A stretch of 64,000 nucleotides of DNA, taken from NCBI GenBank assembly GCA_033398695.1, contig CM065802.1, positions 166,155,965-166,219,964 of the forward strand, in the 5' to 3' direction. Both the position numbers and the translations under genes were made by a program. Shown piece after piece: positions 21,548 to 32,103 of the stretch (positions within the stretch are counted from its first letter, which is position 1; each line of letters begins with the position of its first letter). Below the pieces are notes generated by a model that had not been told where the DNA came from, searched no databases, and saw only the letters and a program-made list of their open reading frames with translations. This DNA is from Orobanche coerulescens. Lineage: Eukaryota > Streptophyta > Magnoliopsida > Lamiales > Orobanchaceae.

Positions 21548-23612
21548 CTGGACAACAGCATTAAGTCGTCATTTTCCCACTTTTCTTCATCCCTTCCGAC
21601 GGGAGTGAGATCCAGAGGCGATTAGGACCGATCTTTTTCTTCTAGCTTCATCTTTGAGCGGATTTATAGATGTTTAACAACATCTAATCGTCTTCTTGGT
21701 CCAAATCAAGGTAATCTCTTTTTAGAACCCTATTTTATTAAATTTGCGGTTTTTGCTTGGATTTGTGATTCTTAACCGATCTCATCCGATCGGCTATTTG
21801 TTCTTATTTTTCTTGACCGTAATCTTCAGATGTTGTTAACCGTTCATCGATTTTTATAGCCTGGATCAACGATTCTTGATTTCTTTGAGAACACTTAGAT
21901 CCTTGTCGTGTTTAGGATCGTTTCGGATTTCGATTAGTGTTATTGATTCATGGTGATAATATTTTCGTAGTATTCGTGGGCTGTCGAAGTCTCGGTCATT
22001 TTTGGAAGTTCGAAGGTTGCCCGATCGTGCCCGTTCGTCATTTCGTCGCTCGTGATATCGAGGCAAGTATCTAGTCCATACGTTTCATGTTTCGTAGGCG
22101 TAATTATTGATAAATGATTATATGCGAAACCCAATATTTAATGAACATAAAAAGGGATCGGTATGTTCTCGATAAATGTTGTCTTTCAACGATATTTCGT
22201 GTACTTCGTGAATATATGTGTTCTCGGAATATGTGTGTTGGTTTTGTATATTGAAAAGATGCTATGATCACTTTGAGTGAGTTTAATAGACCGTAATCCT
22301 TTGCCGGGGATTACGTAATGCTATGTGTACTTGTTCGGTAAGAACGTACTGTGTGTGATATTAGTTGTTACTCCTTTGAAAGGAGGTTGTGATGTTTAAG
22401 TGTTGCTTGGCTTGATGTTCTGCTCATTGTTATGTAATCGTTGAAAGTGATGTGCCTCCGGGTAGGATTGTTGAATCTCCGGGATCCGTACTTGCTAGTA
22501 TGGGTCGGGCGTGACTGTATGGTTATCCAATCCGGGTATGTCTTGCGGGGAATCCGAGGTTCGGGGCTTGCTAGCCCGATACCGGGATAACTCATGGGGG
22601 TTATCATCGGGTATGTCTTGCGGGGACTCCGTGGTTCGTGGCTTGTTAGCCTGATGCCGGGATAACTTATGGTTGTGGTTTGGAATGGTTCCGTGACTGT
22701 TGTCACGAGGACATATGATTTGGTATGTTTTCCTATTGGGTTATTCACTCGGGTATGTTCTACGGGAGCATTTGAGGTTCGTGGCTTGTTAGCACGGGAC
22801 GCGAATAATCCTTAGGAACATGTGTTATGTGATATGGGTCGTGGACCCTGTGGCTTATGATTTGGGTCTTAGACCCCATGTGTTGTGAATTGGGTTGTGA
22901 ACCCGCGCTTTATTATTGGAATCGTATTTTGGAAAGATGATTTTGGGCCATGTCCCTAAGTGTTTTTGAAGGACTTGAGGATTCCTTTATTCCAAATGTT
23001 TTCAAACTCTCGAGATCATAAAATATTTTGTATGAGATTCATGGTTCTATTCCTACCTTTTATAAATCAAACCATTTTGATTTAGTGAATTATCTCGGGA
23101 AATATATTCAAGATTTTTATATTTTTGGAGTATGTTGCGTATGGTTTGTATTTTCTGTTTTATACTTGCACTAGCAAAACAGTGGAGTTTTGCTAACCCT
23201 CGAGTATTCGGGGGGTGGATGTCTGTATTGCGTCCAGGTACTTGCAGGTAGCTGGGGAGCGAATCACAGGATCGATACGAAGGATGATGGGAGACGAATA
23301 TACTAATCACGTGAAGACCAATTGTAGAGTATTTGGTAGAGTCGTGTTGGTTATCCCTCCGATGTGTTGTTACCCCGATTTATGGGAGTGTTATTGTATT
23401 TCAGCCCCTGCGTGGGAATGTGTTTTGGGAAATAATCTTGTACGTAATGTTGTGTGTGTTATGACAAAAGGCCAAATCGGTCTAATGGTCCTTTATGTAG
23501 CCATGTCTGCATGTGAAGTGATGTATTGTTTTGTATTTAGCCTGGTAGATCCTCGCGGATAGGGTCTGCGGCGCTGTAATATTCCCAAGTGGTTTGGGGG
23601 TGTTACAAAATA

Positions 23613-23624
23613 TGGTATCGGAGC
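23613..23624 (+). other. G3 primer-binding site
   Basis: TGGTATCGGAGC lies five bases after the LTR, with one mismatch to the initiator-Met tRNA complement and identical to the G1 site. Confidence 0.9.
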
Positions 23625-25159
23625 TTAGGTTGAGGAAACCTAGGCTGTCGGGTTGAGTTGTGTGTTGTCGGGTCTTGTCTTGTCATATTTGGTCTGACTG
23701 AGTGGTGTCGCGACGCGTCGTCTGAGTTGTCGGTCGTGATTAGTATCGAGGTGCAACCATCATCTTCGTGCGATCTGTGGATGTATGTCTCCCTATTTTG
23801 TTGTGTCTCGTGTTATACGAGTTTATGTGATTCTGTGTTATTATGTGGAGTTTAATTGTGCCTCGTGAATACTTACTCCATACTTGTTTGATTCTCGTAT
23901 TGTGTTGGAATAAGGAGTAGTACCGGTATGCATGTATATATGTATACCTCTTTGTGTGAAATCGTTTTTACAGGGATGATGTTTTGGACTGCTTACTCAA
24001 TAAAAGTTTATCAATGTGGTATTTTAAACTTCAAATGTTTTGGGGAAGTCACGTAAATTCTATTTAAAAACATCCTTCGAGGACGAAAAATGATTTGATT
24101 TTCGTATGATGACCTCGAGACCAAAGATTTTGAGAATTCAAACTACACATATTATATTTTCATCTTGCATTGAAAATTTTCAAAATTTGAGTTTTAAATG
24201 CTTAAACGAGGTCTACCAATAGTTTACTTGAGATGTGACTTTCGCCTTCAACTTTTTCGGTTAAACGATATGTAGTGAGAATGTAAATTTTTGGCGTTTG
24301 GATTCGTATGTTGTTGTTTATTTGTAACCTTCGGCTTTTGGCATTATTTGGTATATGTTCATGAATGTGTTGCTGGATGAGAATAGCTAGCTCGCTCTAA
24401 CGTGGCATGGCTAGCGCACGCTAAGTCTCTGTTAAATAATACCCTAATCGGTCTGAGCAGAAGCTCGGAAACTACATTCTGGCCGTAAGTCTAACTTTTG
24501 CGATTGTTAGGCTGACCGTTTGAGACCGTACTCTATGTGTGTTGTTCATGAATAACAATTTTTGTGTGTGATTATGTGTAATTTGAACTGTGTTCTTGTC
24601 CGCTGCGTGTGTAAAGTCCAAAATGACTTTTTGGTACTTTTATCAGGTATTGTGTATTTTAAAATGACCTTTTGGGTTTGTAAATTTGAGTTATTTCGTT
24701 GACCCTTTTTCCTAACTCTTTTGTCGAGTGACTTAACGTATATTGTGAAACTATCGAGTTTTGGCGTCTTCGCCCTGTAATTTCAAATGGCATTTTATGA
24801 CGGAAATTGATATTTGGAAAATGACTTTTGGGGAGTATTTGGATAGTATTATTATCATCGGCCTTTTTGGCATTTTGGAACGTTTTTGAAAATGGTTTTC
24901 AACTTGGTGAGTTCCGGCGCGGAAACCGAACAGAAAATGATTTTGATATAATGGATGATTTCAATTTCATTGCATTTATAAATAGCATAACAACGACATT
25001 ATAAATGAAGATTTTTGGTATAATAGTTTGTATATTGTGCTCTAGTTGGAATTAAATGGTAATATGTATATGATTTAATGATGTTGGATTAAAGACAGAG
25101 ATGTGAATATCTTGCTATGTGTTATGATCCTTCGTTTCCATAGGTTGTTGTTTGTTAGT
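23625..25159 (+). other. G3 long leader without gene
   Basis: About 1.5 kb of AT-rich sequence separates primer site and gag. It holds a single extra TAGCGCACGCTA at 24412-24423 and several 'AAATGACNTTTTGG' like phrases (24620-24850). I see no coding frame that resembles a protein. Confidence 0.7.
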
Positions 25160-26213
25160 ATGCCGAGGGGCAGAGGTCGTGGTCGTAACCGTGGTGTTGA
25201 TGGCCACGGGGATCAGATGTGGAATCGAGAGAATGTCGTTGAGAATGATTTTAGTTTGGGTGTTGCTACTATATTGCAACAAGTAGCGACTCATATGACA
25301 CAGTTTACCCAGGTGGTTCAACGTAGCATTGACGCGAGTCAGAACGTCGGTGTAAATAAATGGCTTCGCGAGGTAGTTCGTATGAATCCCCCTCAATTCG
25401 CCGGTGCTACGGATGCGTTGGGCTGGGATGGTTGGATTTTCCAGTTGGGAAAGATTTTCGAGGCTGTCGGATGTCCTGAAGAGTGGAAGGTACCTATCGC
25501 TCAGTACCTTCTCGACAAAGATGCCGCTAATTGGTGCTGTTAAACCTCGTGATCGTGATGTCACGTGGGCGGAGTTCCAAGCACTTATGGAAGCTGAGTT
25601 CTGTCCGAAACTGATTAGAGAGCAGAGGATTCGCGAATTCTACTTGGCAGAACCGCAAGATATATCGGTGTCGCAGGCTATCATCGATTATAGCAAACAA
25701 CTCAGTTATGTGCGAGATCGGGTGAGAACCGAGGAAGAGAGGATCCTTCACTTTGACAGACGGATGAAGCCGGATATCCGTATGTATATGTCGGTATTCA
25801 ATTTCACTTCATTGAGAGACTATCATGATCGAGCCTTAGCTCGTGAACTAGCTTCATTATCGTTGGAGCGTGTGCCCGAGTCGAAGAAGCAGAGGAAGTT
25901 CGATGATCGTGTGGACAGTACAGGAGTTGGTGTTTCTAATTTGCAACGTAGTAGTCTCTCCGCTGTGAAGCTCCATCGCTCGGTGCATGGAACTGAGAGT
26001 TCCAAGTCGTCTGCTCTGACTCCTGGCAAAGCCAGGAGATGTTTTAACTGTAATGTGGCGGGACATGTTCGTGCACATTGTCCTTCTCCACCAGTAACGT
26101 GTTACAGGTGCGGGCTCGAGGGACACCGAGTTCAATTTTGCGAGATGGTTACCGAGCCTTCCGGGGCACGGACTGGAGCACCGATATCTGGATCGACTCC
26201 GAGAAGCCCCTGA
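25160..26213 (+). pseudogene. gag: G3 gag, one frameshift
   Basis: The start at 25160 begins MPRGRGRGRNRG. The capsid part (KWLREVVRMNPPQF, KIFEAVGCPEEWKVP) runs to a frame change near 25530, where a few bases of the usual Trp-Trp segment are missing. It resumes in the frame ending at 26213 (EFCPKLIREQRIREFY). Two complete zinc knuckles CFNCNVAGHVRAHC and CYRCGLEGHRVQFC lie near 26040-26140. Only one defect is visible, so an active progenitor Gag is plausible. This is the only gene of G3. Confidence 0.92.
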
Positions 26214-26937
26214 GTGGCTTAGCCTATCAGTTGTTTGTTATGTTAATTCCCTCGTATTGTTGTTTCGATGTTCCGGAGATTAACTTCTTTTATTTGAAGT
26301 GGATCGGATTTTGAACTCTGTACTTTCGACTCTGTCGAATCGTTTATGTTCGTTGATATTTTCTGAACTTGTCCTGTCTTGTGCTTTTGTTGATCGAACG
26401 AGTTGTGGTATTGTTTCAGAATAACCCGTTTGTCGTTATGACTCTCCAAATTGCTATTCCCTTTCCTGTGGATCTTATGTGAATGCACATCTTGTTGTCT
26501 TCACCGGATCGTATATTGTCTTGAGTCGAGATGTGAACTTTGGGGTTATTGTTTTGAGTATTATTGTTCATCATGAATCGAACATGACTGATCGACTTTT
26601 GTGCCTCGATCGTTGTAATTCAATCGTTTGATTGTTCGGTTTTTGTTGATCTCATTACGTGATTGTTGAGCGTTAGGACTCCTTCGTAATTTCCTTAAGT
26701 TCAGGATATTTGTTTTGTGTTCGATCTTCCAACCCTTGGGCTGTGGAATTTCGTATTGGTTCAGCCTATAGCTCGTGTTTTGGTTGATGTACTGTTGAAT
26801 TGTTCAACCGTATTGATTTCCATTCGTTGTGTTTTGTTATTTCGGCAACGGATATCGTGTGTTATCTGAGTTTGTCTTGTGTCGTTCATTTTATGTTTCA
26901 AGTTTTGGGGACGAAACTTCTTTTAAGAGGGGTAGAA
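26214..26937 (+). other. G3 region after gag, with polypurine tract, no pol
   Basis: These ~720 bp are T-rich and non-coding by inspection. The end reads GGGGACGAAACTTC followed by TTAAGAGGGGTAGAA (26923-26937), the polypurine tract directly before the 3' LTR. The same phrase precedes the 3' LTRs of G1 and G2, so this end is shared with autonomous relatives although pol is absent. Confidence 0.85.
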
Positions 26938-29558
26938 TGTAATACCCGAGATCTTTATTCCGGATTCGTTGGGTTTTCTGGGTTTTATCGGATTGTCATT
27001 GTCCTCATCGTAGAAATTTCGTGCCATGTTTGGTTGTGTCTTGTTGGGACATGTGTTTGGAGGCATTTCGGATCACTTTGTGGGTTGTTGAGTTTTTGTG
27101 GTGTAGCGCACGCTAATGCTTGTGGCATAGCGCACGCTACGGCGTTGTGGTTAGCGCACGCTACCGAATTTGTAGCGCACGCTAACTGGCAGTCCAGAGA
27201 CAGTCCAGTAGCTACTGGACTGGGACTGGAGCTTTGTTAGCGCACGCTAAGGCCGATAGCTAGCGCACGCTATCGACTGCTTAGCGCACGCTCTCTCTTC
27301 TTTCTAGCGCACGCTACCCGGTAGGTGCAGTTCTGTCCAGGGGCTACTGGACTGGTTTTGTGACCCGTTAGCGCACGCTACGGCTTTTAGCTAGCGCACG
27401 CTAACTTTGTTATAGGCGGTTTCTCTGGAGCGTTGACCCCGTTAGCGCACGCTAATGCAGGGTGTTTAGCGCGCGCTAATAACTGTCCAGTATAAATACT
27501 GGACAACAGCATTAAGTCGTCATTTTCCCACTTTTTTTCATCCCTTCCGACGTGAGTGAGATCCAGAGGCGATTAGGACCGATCTTTTTCTTCTAGCTTC
27601 ATCTTTGAGCGGATTTGTAGATGTTTAACAACATCTAATCGTCTTCTTGGTCCAAATCAAGGTAATCTCTTTTTAGAACCCTATTTTATTAAATTTGGGG
27701 TTTTTGCTTGGATTTGTGATTCTTAACCGATCTCATCTGATCGGTTATTTGTTCTTATTTGTCTTGACCATAATCTTCAGATGTTGTTAACCGTTCATCG
27801 ATTTTTATAGCCCGGATCAACGATTCTTGATTTCTTTGAGAACACTTAGATCCTTGTCGTTTTTAGGATCGTTTCGGATTTCGATTAGTGTTATTGATTC
27901 ATGGTGATAATATTTTCGTAGTATTCATGGGCTGTCGAAGTCTCGGTCATTTTTGGAAGTTCGAAGGTTGCCCGATCGTGCCCGTTCGTCGTTTCGCCGC
28001 TCGTGATATCGAGGCAAGTATCTTGTCCATACATTTCATGTTTCGTAGGCGTAATTATTGATAAATGATTATATGCGAAACCCAATGTTTAATGAACGTA
28101 AAAAGGGATCGGTATGTTCTCGATAAATGTTGTCTTTCAACGATAATTCGTGTACTTCATGAATATATGTGTTCTCGGAATATGTGTGTTGGTTTTGTAT
28201 GTTGAAAAGATGATATGATCACTTTGAGTGAGTTTAATAGACCGTAATCCTTTGCCGGGGATTACGTAATGCTTTGTGTACTTGTTCGGTAAGAACGTAC
28301 TGTGTGTGATATTAGTTGTTACTCCTTTGAAAGGAGTTTGTGATGTTTAAGTGTTGCTTGGCTTGATGTTCTGCTCATTGTTATGTGATCGTTCAAAGTG
28401 ATGTGCCTCCGGGTAGGATTGTTGAATCTCCGGGATCCGTACTTGCTAGTATGGGTCGGGCGTGACCATAGGGTTATCCAATCTTGGTATGTCTTGCGGG
28501 GACTCCGAGGTTCGGGGCTTTCTAGCCCGATGCCGGGATAACTCATGGGGGTTATCATCAGGTATGTCTTGCGGGGACTCCGAGGTTCGTGGCTTGTTAG
28601 CCCGATGCCGGGATAACTTATGGTTGTGGTTTGGAATGGTTCCGTGACTGTTGTCACGAGGACATGTGATTTGGTATGTTTTCCTATTAGGTTATTCACT
28701 CGGGTATGTTCTACGGGAGCATCTGAGGTTCGTGGCTTGTTAGCACGGGACGCGAATAATCCTTAGGAACATGTGTTATGTGATATGGGTCGTGGACCCT
28801 GTGGCTTATGATTTGGGTCTTAGACCCCATGTGTTGTGAATTGGGTTGTGAACCCGCGTTTTATTATTGGAATCGTATTTTGGAAATATGATTTTGGGCC
28901 ATGTCCTTAAGTGTTTTCGAAGGACTTGAGGATTCCTTTATTCCAAATGTTTTCAAACTCCCGAGATCATAAAATATTTTGTATGAGATTCATGGTTCTA
29001 TTGCTACCTTTTATAAATCAAACCGTTTTGATTTAGTGAATTATCTCGGGAAATATATTCAAGATTTTTATATTTTTGGAGTATGTTGCGTATGGCTTGT
29101 ATTTTCTGTTTTATACTTGCACTAGCAAAACAGTGGAGTTTTGCTAACCCCCGAGTATTCGGGGGGTGGATGTCTGTATTGCATCCAGGTACTTGCACGT
29201 AGCTGGGGAGCGAATCACAGGATCGATACGAAGGATGATGGGAGACGAAGATACTAATCACGTGAAGACCAATTGTAGAGTATTTGGTAGAGTCGTATTG
29301 GTTATCCCTCCGATGTGTTGTTACCCCAATTTATGGGAGTGTTATTATATTTCAGCCCCTGCGTCGGAATGAGTTTTGGGAAAGAATCTTGTACGTAATG
29401 TTGTGTATGTTGTGACAAAAGGCCAAATCGGTCTAATGGTCCTTTATGTAGCCATGTCGGCATGTGAAGTGATGTATTGTTTTGTATTTAGCCTGGTATA
29501 TCCTCACGGAGAGGGTCTGCAGCGCTGTAATATTCCCGAGTGGTCTCGGGGTGTTACA
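26938..29558 (+). mobile_element. G3 3' LTR
   Basis: It is 2,621 bp like its 5' partner and ends CGGGGTGTTACA before the right GGTTG. The near-palindrome array is at 27104-27478 and the TATA box at 27491-27498. Confidence 0.95.
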
Positions 29559-30513
29559 GGTTGGATCGTCATGGTGCTATCATGAATTATCGGACTCGTA
29601 CCATCTCGATAGTGGTCGAGGATGGCACCGAGCATACTCTCGTCGGTTGTAAACCGGGTCGGTCAGGAAGTGTGATTAGCGCCTTGAAGGCGATAAAACT
29701 TCTAAACCAGGGTTGCATCGGCTATTGGTGGCACGCTCTAAAGGCGGAAGATGGTGGAGTTGACATGTCTTTGATTCCGGTCGTTAGCGAGTATCCCGAC
29801 GTTTTTCGAGATGATTTTCCGGGACTACCACCACAGTGGGAGGTTGAGTTTCCTATTGATCAAGAGCCGAATACGGCCCCTATTTCTCGAACGCCGTACC
29901 GTATGGCACCGTCAGAGATGTTAAAGTTGAAGAAACAGTTGGGAGAGTTGTTAGATAAAGGGTATATACGACCGAGCGCATCGCCTTGGGGTGCGCCTGT
30001 ACTTTTTGTTAAGAAGAAGGATGGATCGCTTCGTTTATGCATCGATTATCCAGAATTAAACAAGTTAACCATAAAAAACAAATACCCTTTGCCCAGGATC
30101 GACGATTTATTTGATCAGCTTCAGGGAGCGACAGTCTTCTCAAAGATTGATTTACGATCGGGATACTACCAGTTGAGGATTCAGGACAGTGATATACCAA
30201 AAGCTGCTTTTCGGAAGAGATATGGCCATTACGAGTTTGTGGTTATACCTTTCGAGCTAACCAATGCCCCAGCAGTGTTCATGGAGTATTTGGACAAATT
30301 CGTAGTCGTCTTTATCGATGACATTCTTATCTATTCCCGGAGTCGGGAGGAGCATGCCTTACATCTTCAGGTTGTACTAGACATTTTGAGAGCTGAACAG
30401 TTGTACGCAAAGTTCTCTAAGTGTGAGTTTTGGCTCGAGGAAGTGATGTTCCTCGGGCATGTGATTTCAGCGGAGGGAGTTCGGTTAGATCCGCAGAAGA
30501 TAGAGGCAGTGAT
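29559..30513 (+). pseudogene. G2 reverse transcriptase, main part, split by G4
   Basis: After the GGTTG duplication the frame continues through the connector ([15 protein letters not shown]), [49 protein letters not shown], and the active site [11 protein letters not shown] near 30315-30345. About eight codons normally found between TNAPAVFM and EYLDKF are missing without loss of frame. The Arg of the IDYREL motif is Pro. The frame is open from 29559 to the G4 insertion at 30513. Confidence 0.93.
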
Positions 30514-30792
30514 TGTAACACCCCCAGAGCCATCCAGGAATATTACAGCACCGTGCCCCGAGATGGAACCCACAAGGCTGAAGGAAATCTTCACAAACAT
30601 TTACAAACGCCCAAGGGGCTAACGACGGTACTGTCCTTTAAAAACATTCGAAGACTTAATAAAATCCGTTTATCAAACCGTCGTAAAATCTCATTTGGAG
30701 CCACAGGGCCCGTAATGCCAAAGCTCAATAGTTGAAGAACATACGTTAAGCTATCGCTTACACATACCGACAGAATAGATTTAGAGAACGAT
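30514..30792 (-). mobile_element. G4 3' LTR remnant
   Basis: It matches 32104-32384, the 3' end of the 5' LTR, with few differences, then similarity stops. It is the only part of the 3' LTR left after an internal deletion. Confidence 0.88.
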
Positions 30793-32103
30793 GTAATCTT
30801 GTCAAGAAGACAAATTTTCGAAAGTTCTTTCAAAAATTTCAAAGCTCAAAACATAAATTTTCGTAAGACCACGAAATTAATTTTCGAAAAATTAATCGGC
30901 TGGCTGGTGTTAAGTATTCGATAACAGTTTTCTTCGAATCCATACGATTAAATAAAATGTAATTATGCAAATGCTCGACTACATCTATACTACTATATAC
31001 TAATTCGGTTCGTCACCAATATCCACTGATATTCCATCGGAAAACCACACGATAGAGTTCCAAAATTTCAATATATAAATTCCGACTAAAAAATCCTTTT
31101 CCACATATGACTCGCAACATCGACCATTTTCCATCCGGGATCACCTCAATTATGCTATGACAATGCATTGAAACAAATCAACACAGCGAAAGACTTCCCA
31201 AGAGGTTTCAATTGAACGAATAAATCAAAATCCCGAAAGGTAGTGATAAAGTAGATAAACGATTGATAAAGTGTTTTACAAATCTTGGGAGTTTTAAGGA
31301 AAACAGAAAAGCATTTTGAAACATTAGGGTCTCAGCCCGTATTTCGTTCTGCATTACAAGAAGTTTAAAAGTAGGAAACCTTTTTCTAGACCTCAAGTCC
31401 TAAGTTATAAAACTATTTCAAAATCGATTGGGTCTCAGCCCAAAAATCATTTCCGTAAAACATCCATAGAATATTCATTTTGAAAAGTATCATTTTCAAA
31501 TGCTCAAAAACATTTCGTATATCTCAAAATGAACTAACATGACTACATATTCTCCTGAACAATCCACAATATTTCTCCAAAATGCACAACTCCGTTCCAA
31601 AACTTAATCGACATATTGATTTCCAAAATCATAACTTCTCAAGATCATCAATCCTGTCCCAACTCTGTCACCTTATACTGTAATGCATAATATTGTGCTG
31701 AATCTCAAAGCATATCAACTTAGAACGGCAATAAATCTCAATGAAATTCAAAAATCTAAATACTTACAGATCGTTAAGCCGACAATTCCCCGTGATACTA
31801 GAAAATGTCTCGACTCTAGAAAATACTCGACACCGATATTTCCAAAATGCATGTTTTGCAAACTCAGTTCAACTCGAGAACACAACACAGCTCTATCTGA
31901 AGAAACACGTTGACACCATTTGAAAAAATTTACAACAACCCCAGTACTACACTGGTAAATCACATAATGCACAAGCCCAAGTGAACAACAAAACTCAGAG
32001 CTCAAACACTTATCAACCGAGAACTCGAATGACACGATAAAAGCACGACCCAACTCGACCCAACCACCTAGGTTTTCACAACTTAAGCTCGGATACCATA
32101 TTC
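30793..32103 (-). other. G4 internal remnant (leader side), no gene
   Basis: AT-rich sequence between the deletion junction and the primer site. Frames here do not resemble gag. Its position and composition fit the long leader seen in G3. Confidence 0.65.
32088..32099 (-). other. G4 primer-binding site
   Basis: The minus strand reads TGGTATCCGAGC shortly after the LTR end TGTTACA, one mismatch from the initiator-Met tRNA complement. Confidence 0.85.

Larger units (their letters stand above)
20987..23607 (+). mobile_element. G3 5' LTR
   Basis: It starts TGTAATACCCG and ends GGGGGTGTTACA. The U3 part holds twelve copies of a near-palindrome (21153-21527) and a TATA box (21540-21547). The R/U5 part holds repeats near 22440-22680 and 22740-22920 (GGGTATGTCTTGCGGGGA and related). 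No gene is seen. Apparent frames with repeated Ala-His-Ala come from the palindrome array. Confidence 0.95.
20987..29558 (+). mobile_element. G3: gag-only (non-autonomous) gypsy-type element
   Basis: It is 8,572 bp, flanked by GGTTG (20982-20986 and 29559-29563), with two LTRs of identical length (2,621 bp each). The internal 3.3 kb hold a primer site, a 1.5 kb leader, one gag gene and a polypurine tract, but no protease, RT, RNase H or integrase. Such elements are known in plants as terminal-repeat gag (TR-GAG) types and must borrow Pol from a relative. By eye I see about 15 LTR differences in the first ~880 aligned bases, so it is fairly young. Confidence 0.92.

Noticed and set aside
29540..30622. 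360-codon ORF read as one gene
   Set aside because: Its first codons lie in the G3 LTR and its last ~35 in G4. Only the G2 RT part between is real.
31748..32053. Minus-strand 101-codon ORF in the G4 leader
   Set aside because: It has no similarity to Gag or other retroelement proteins and lies in untranslated leader sequence.
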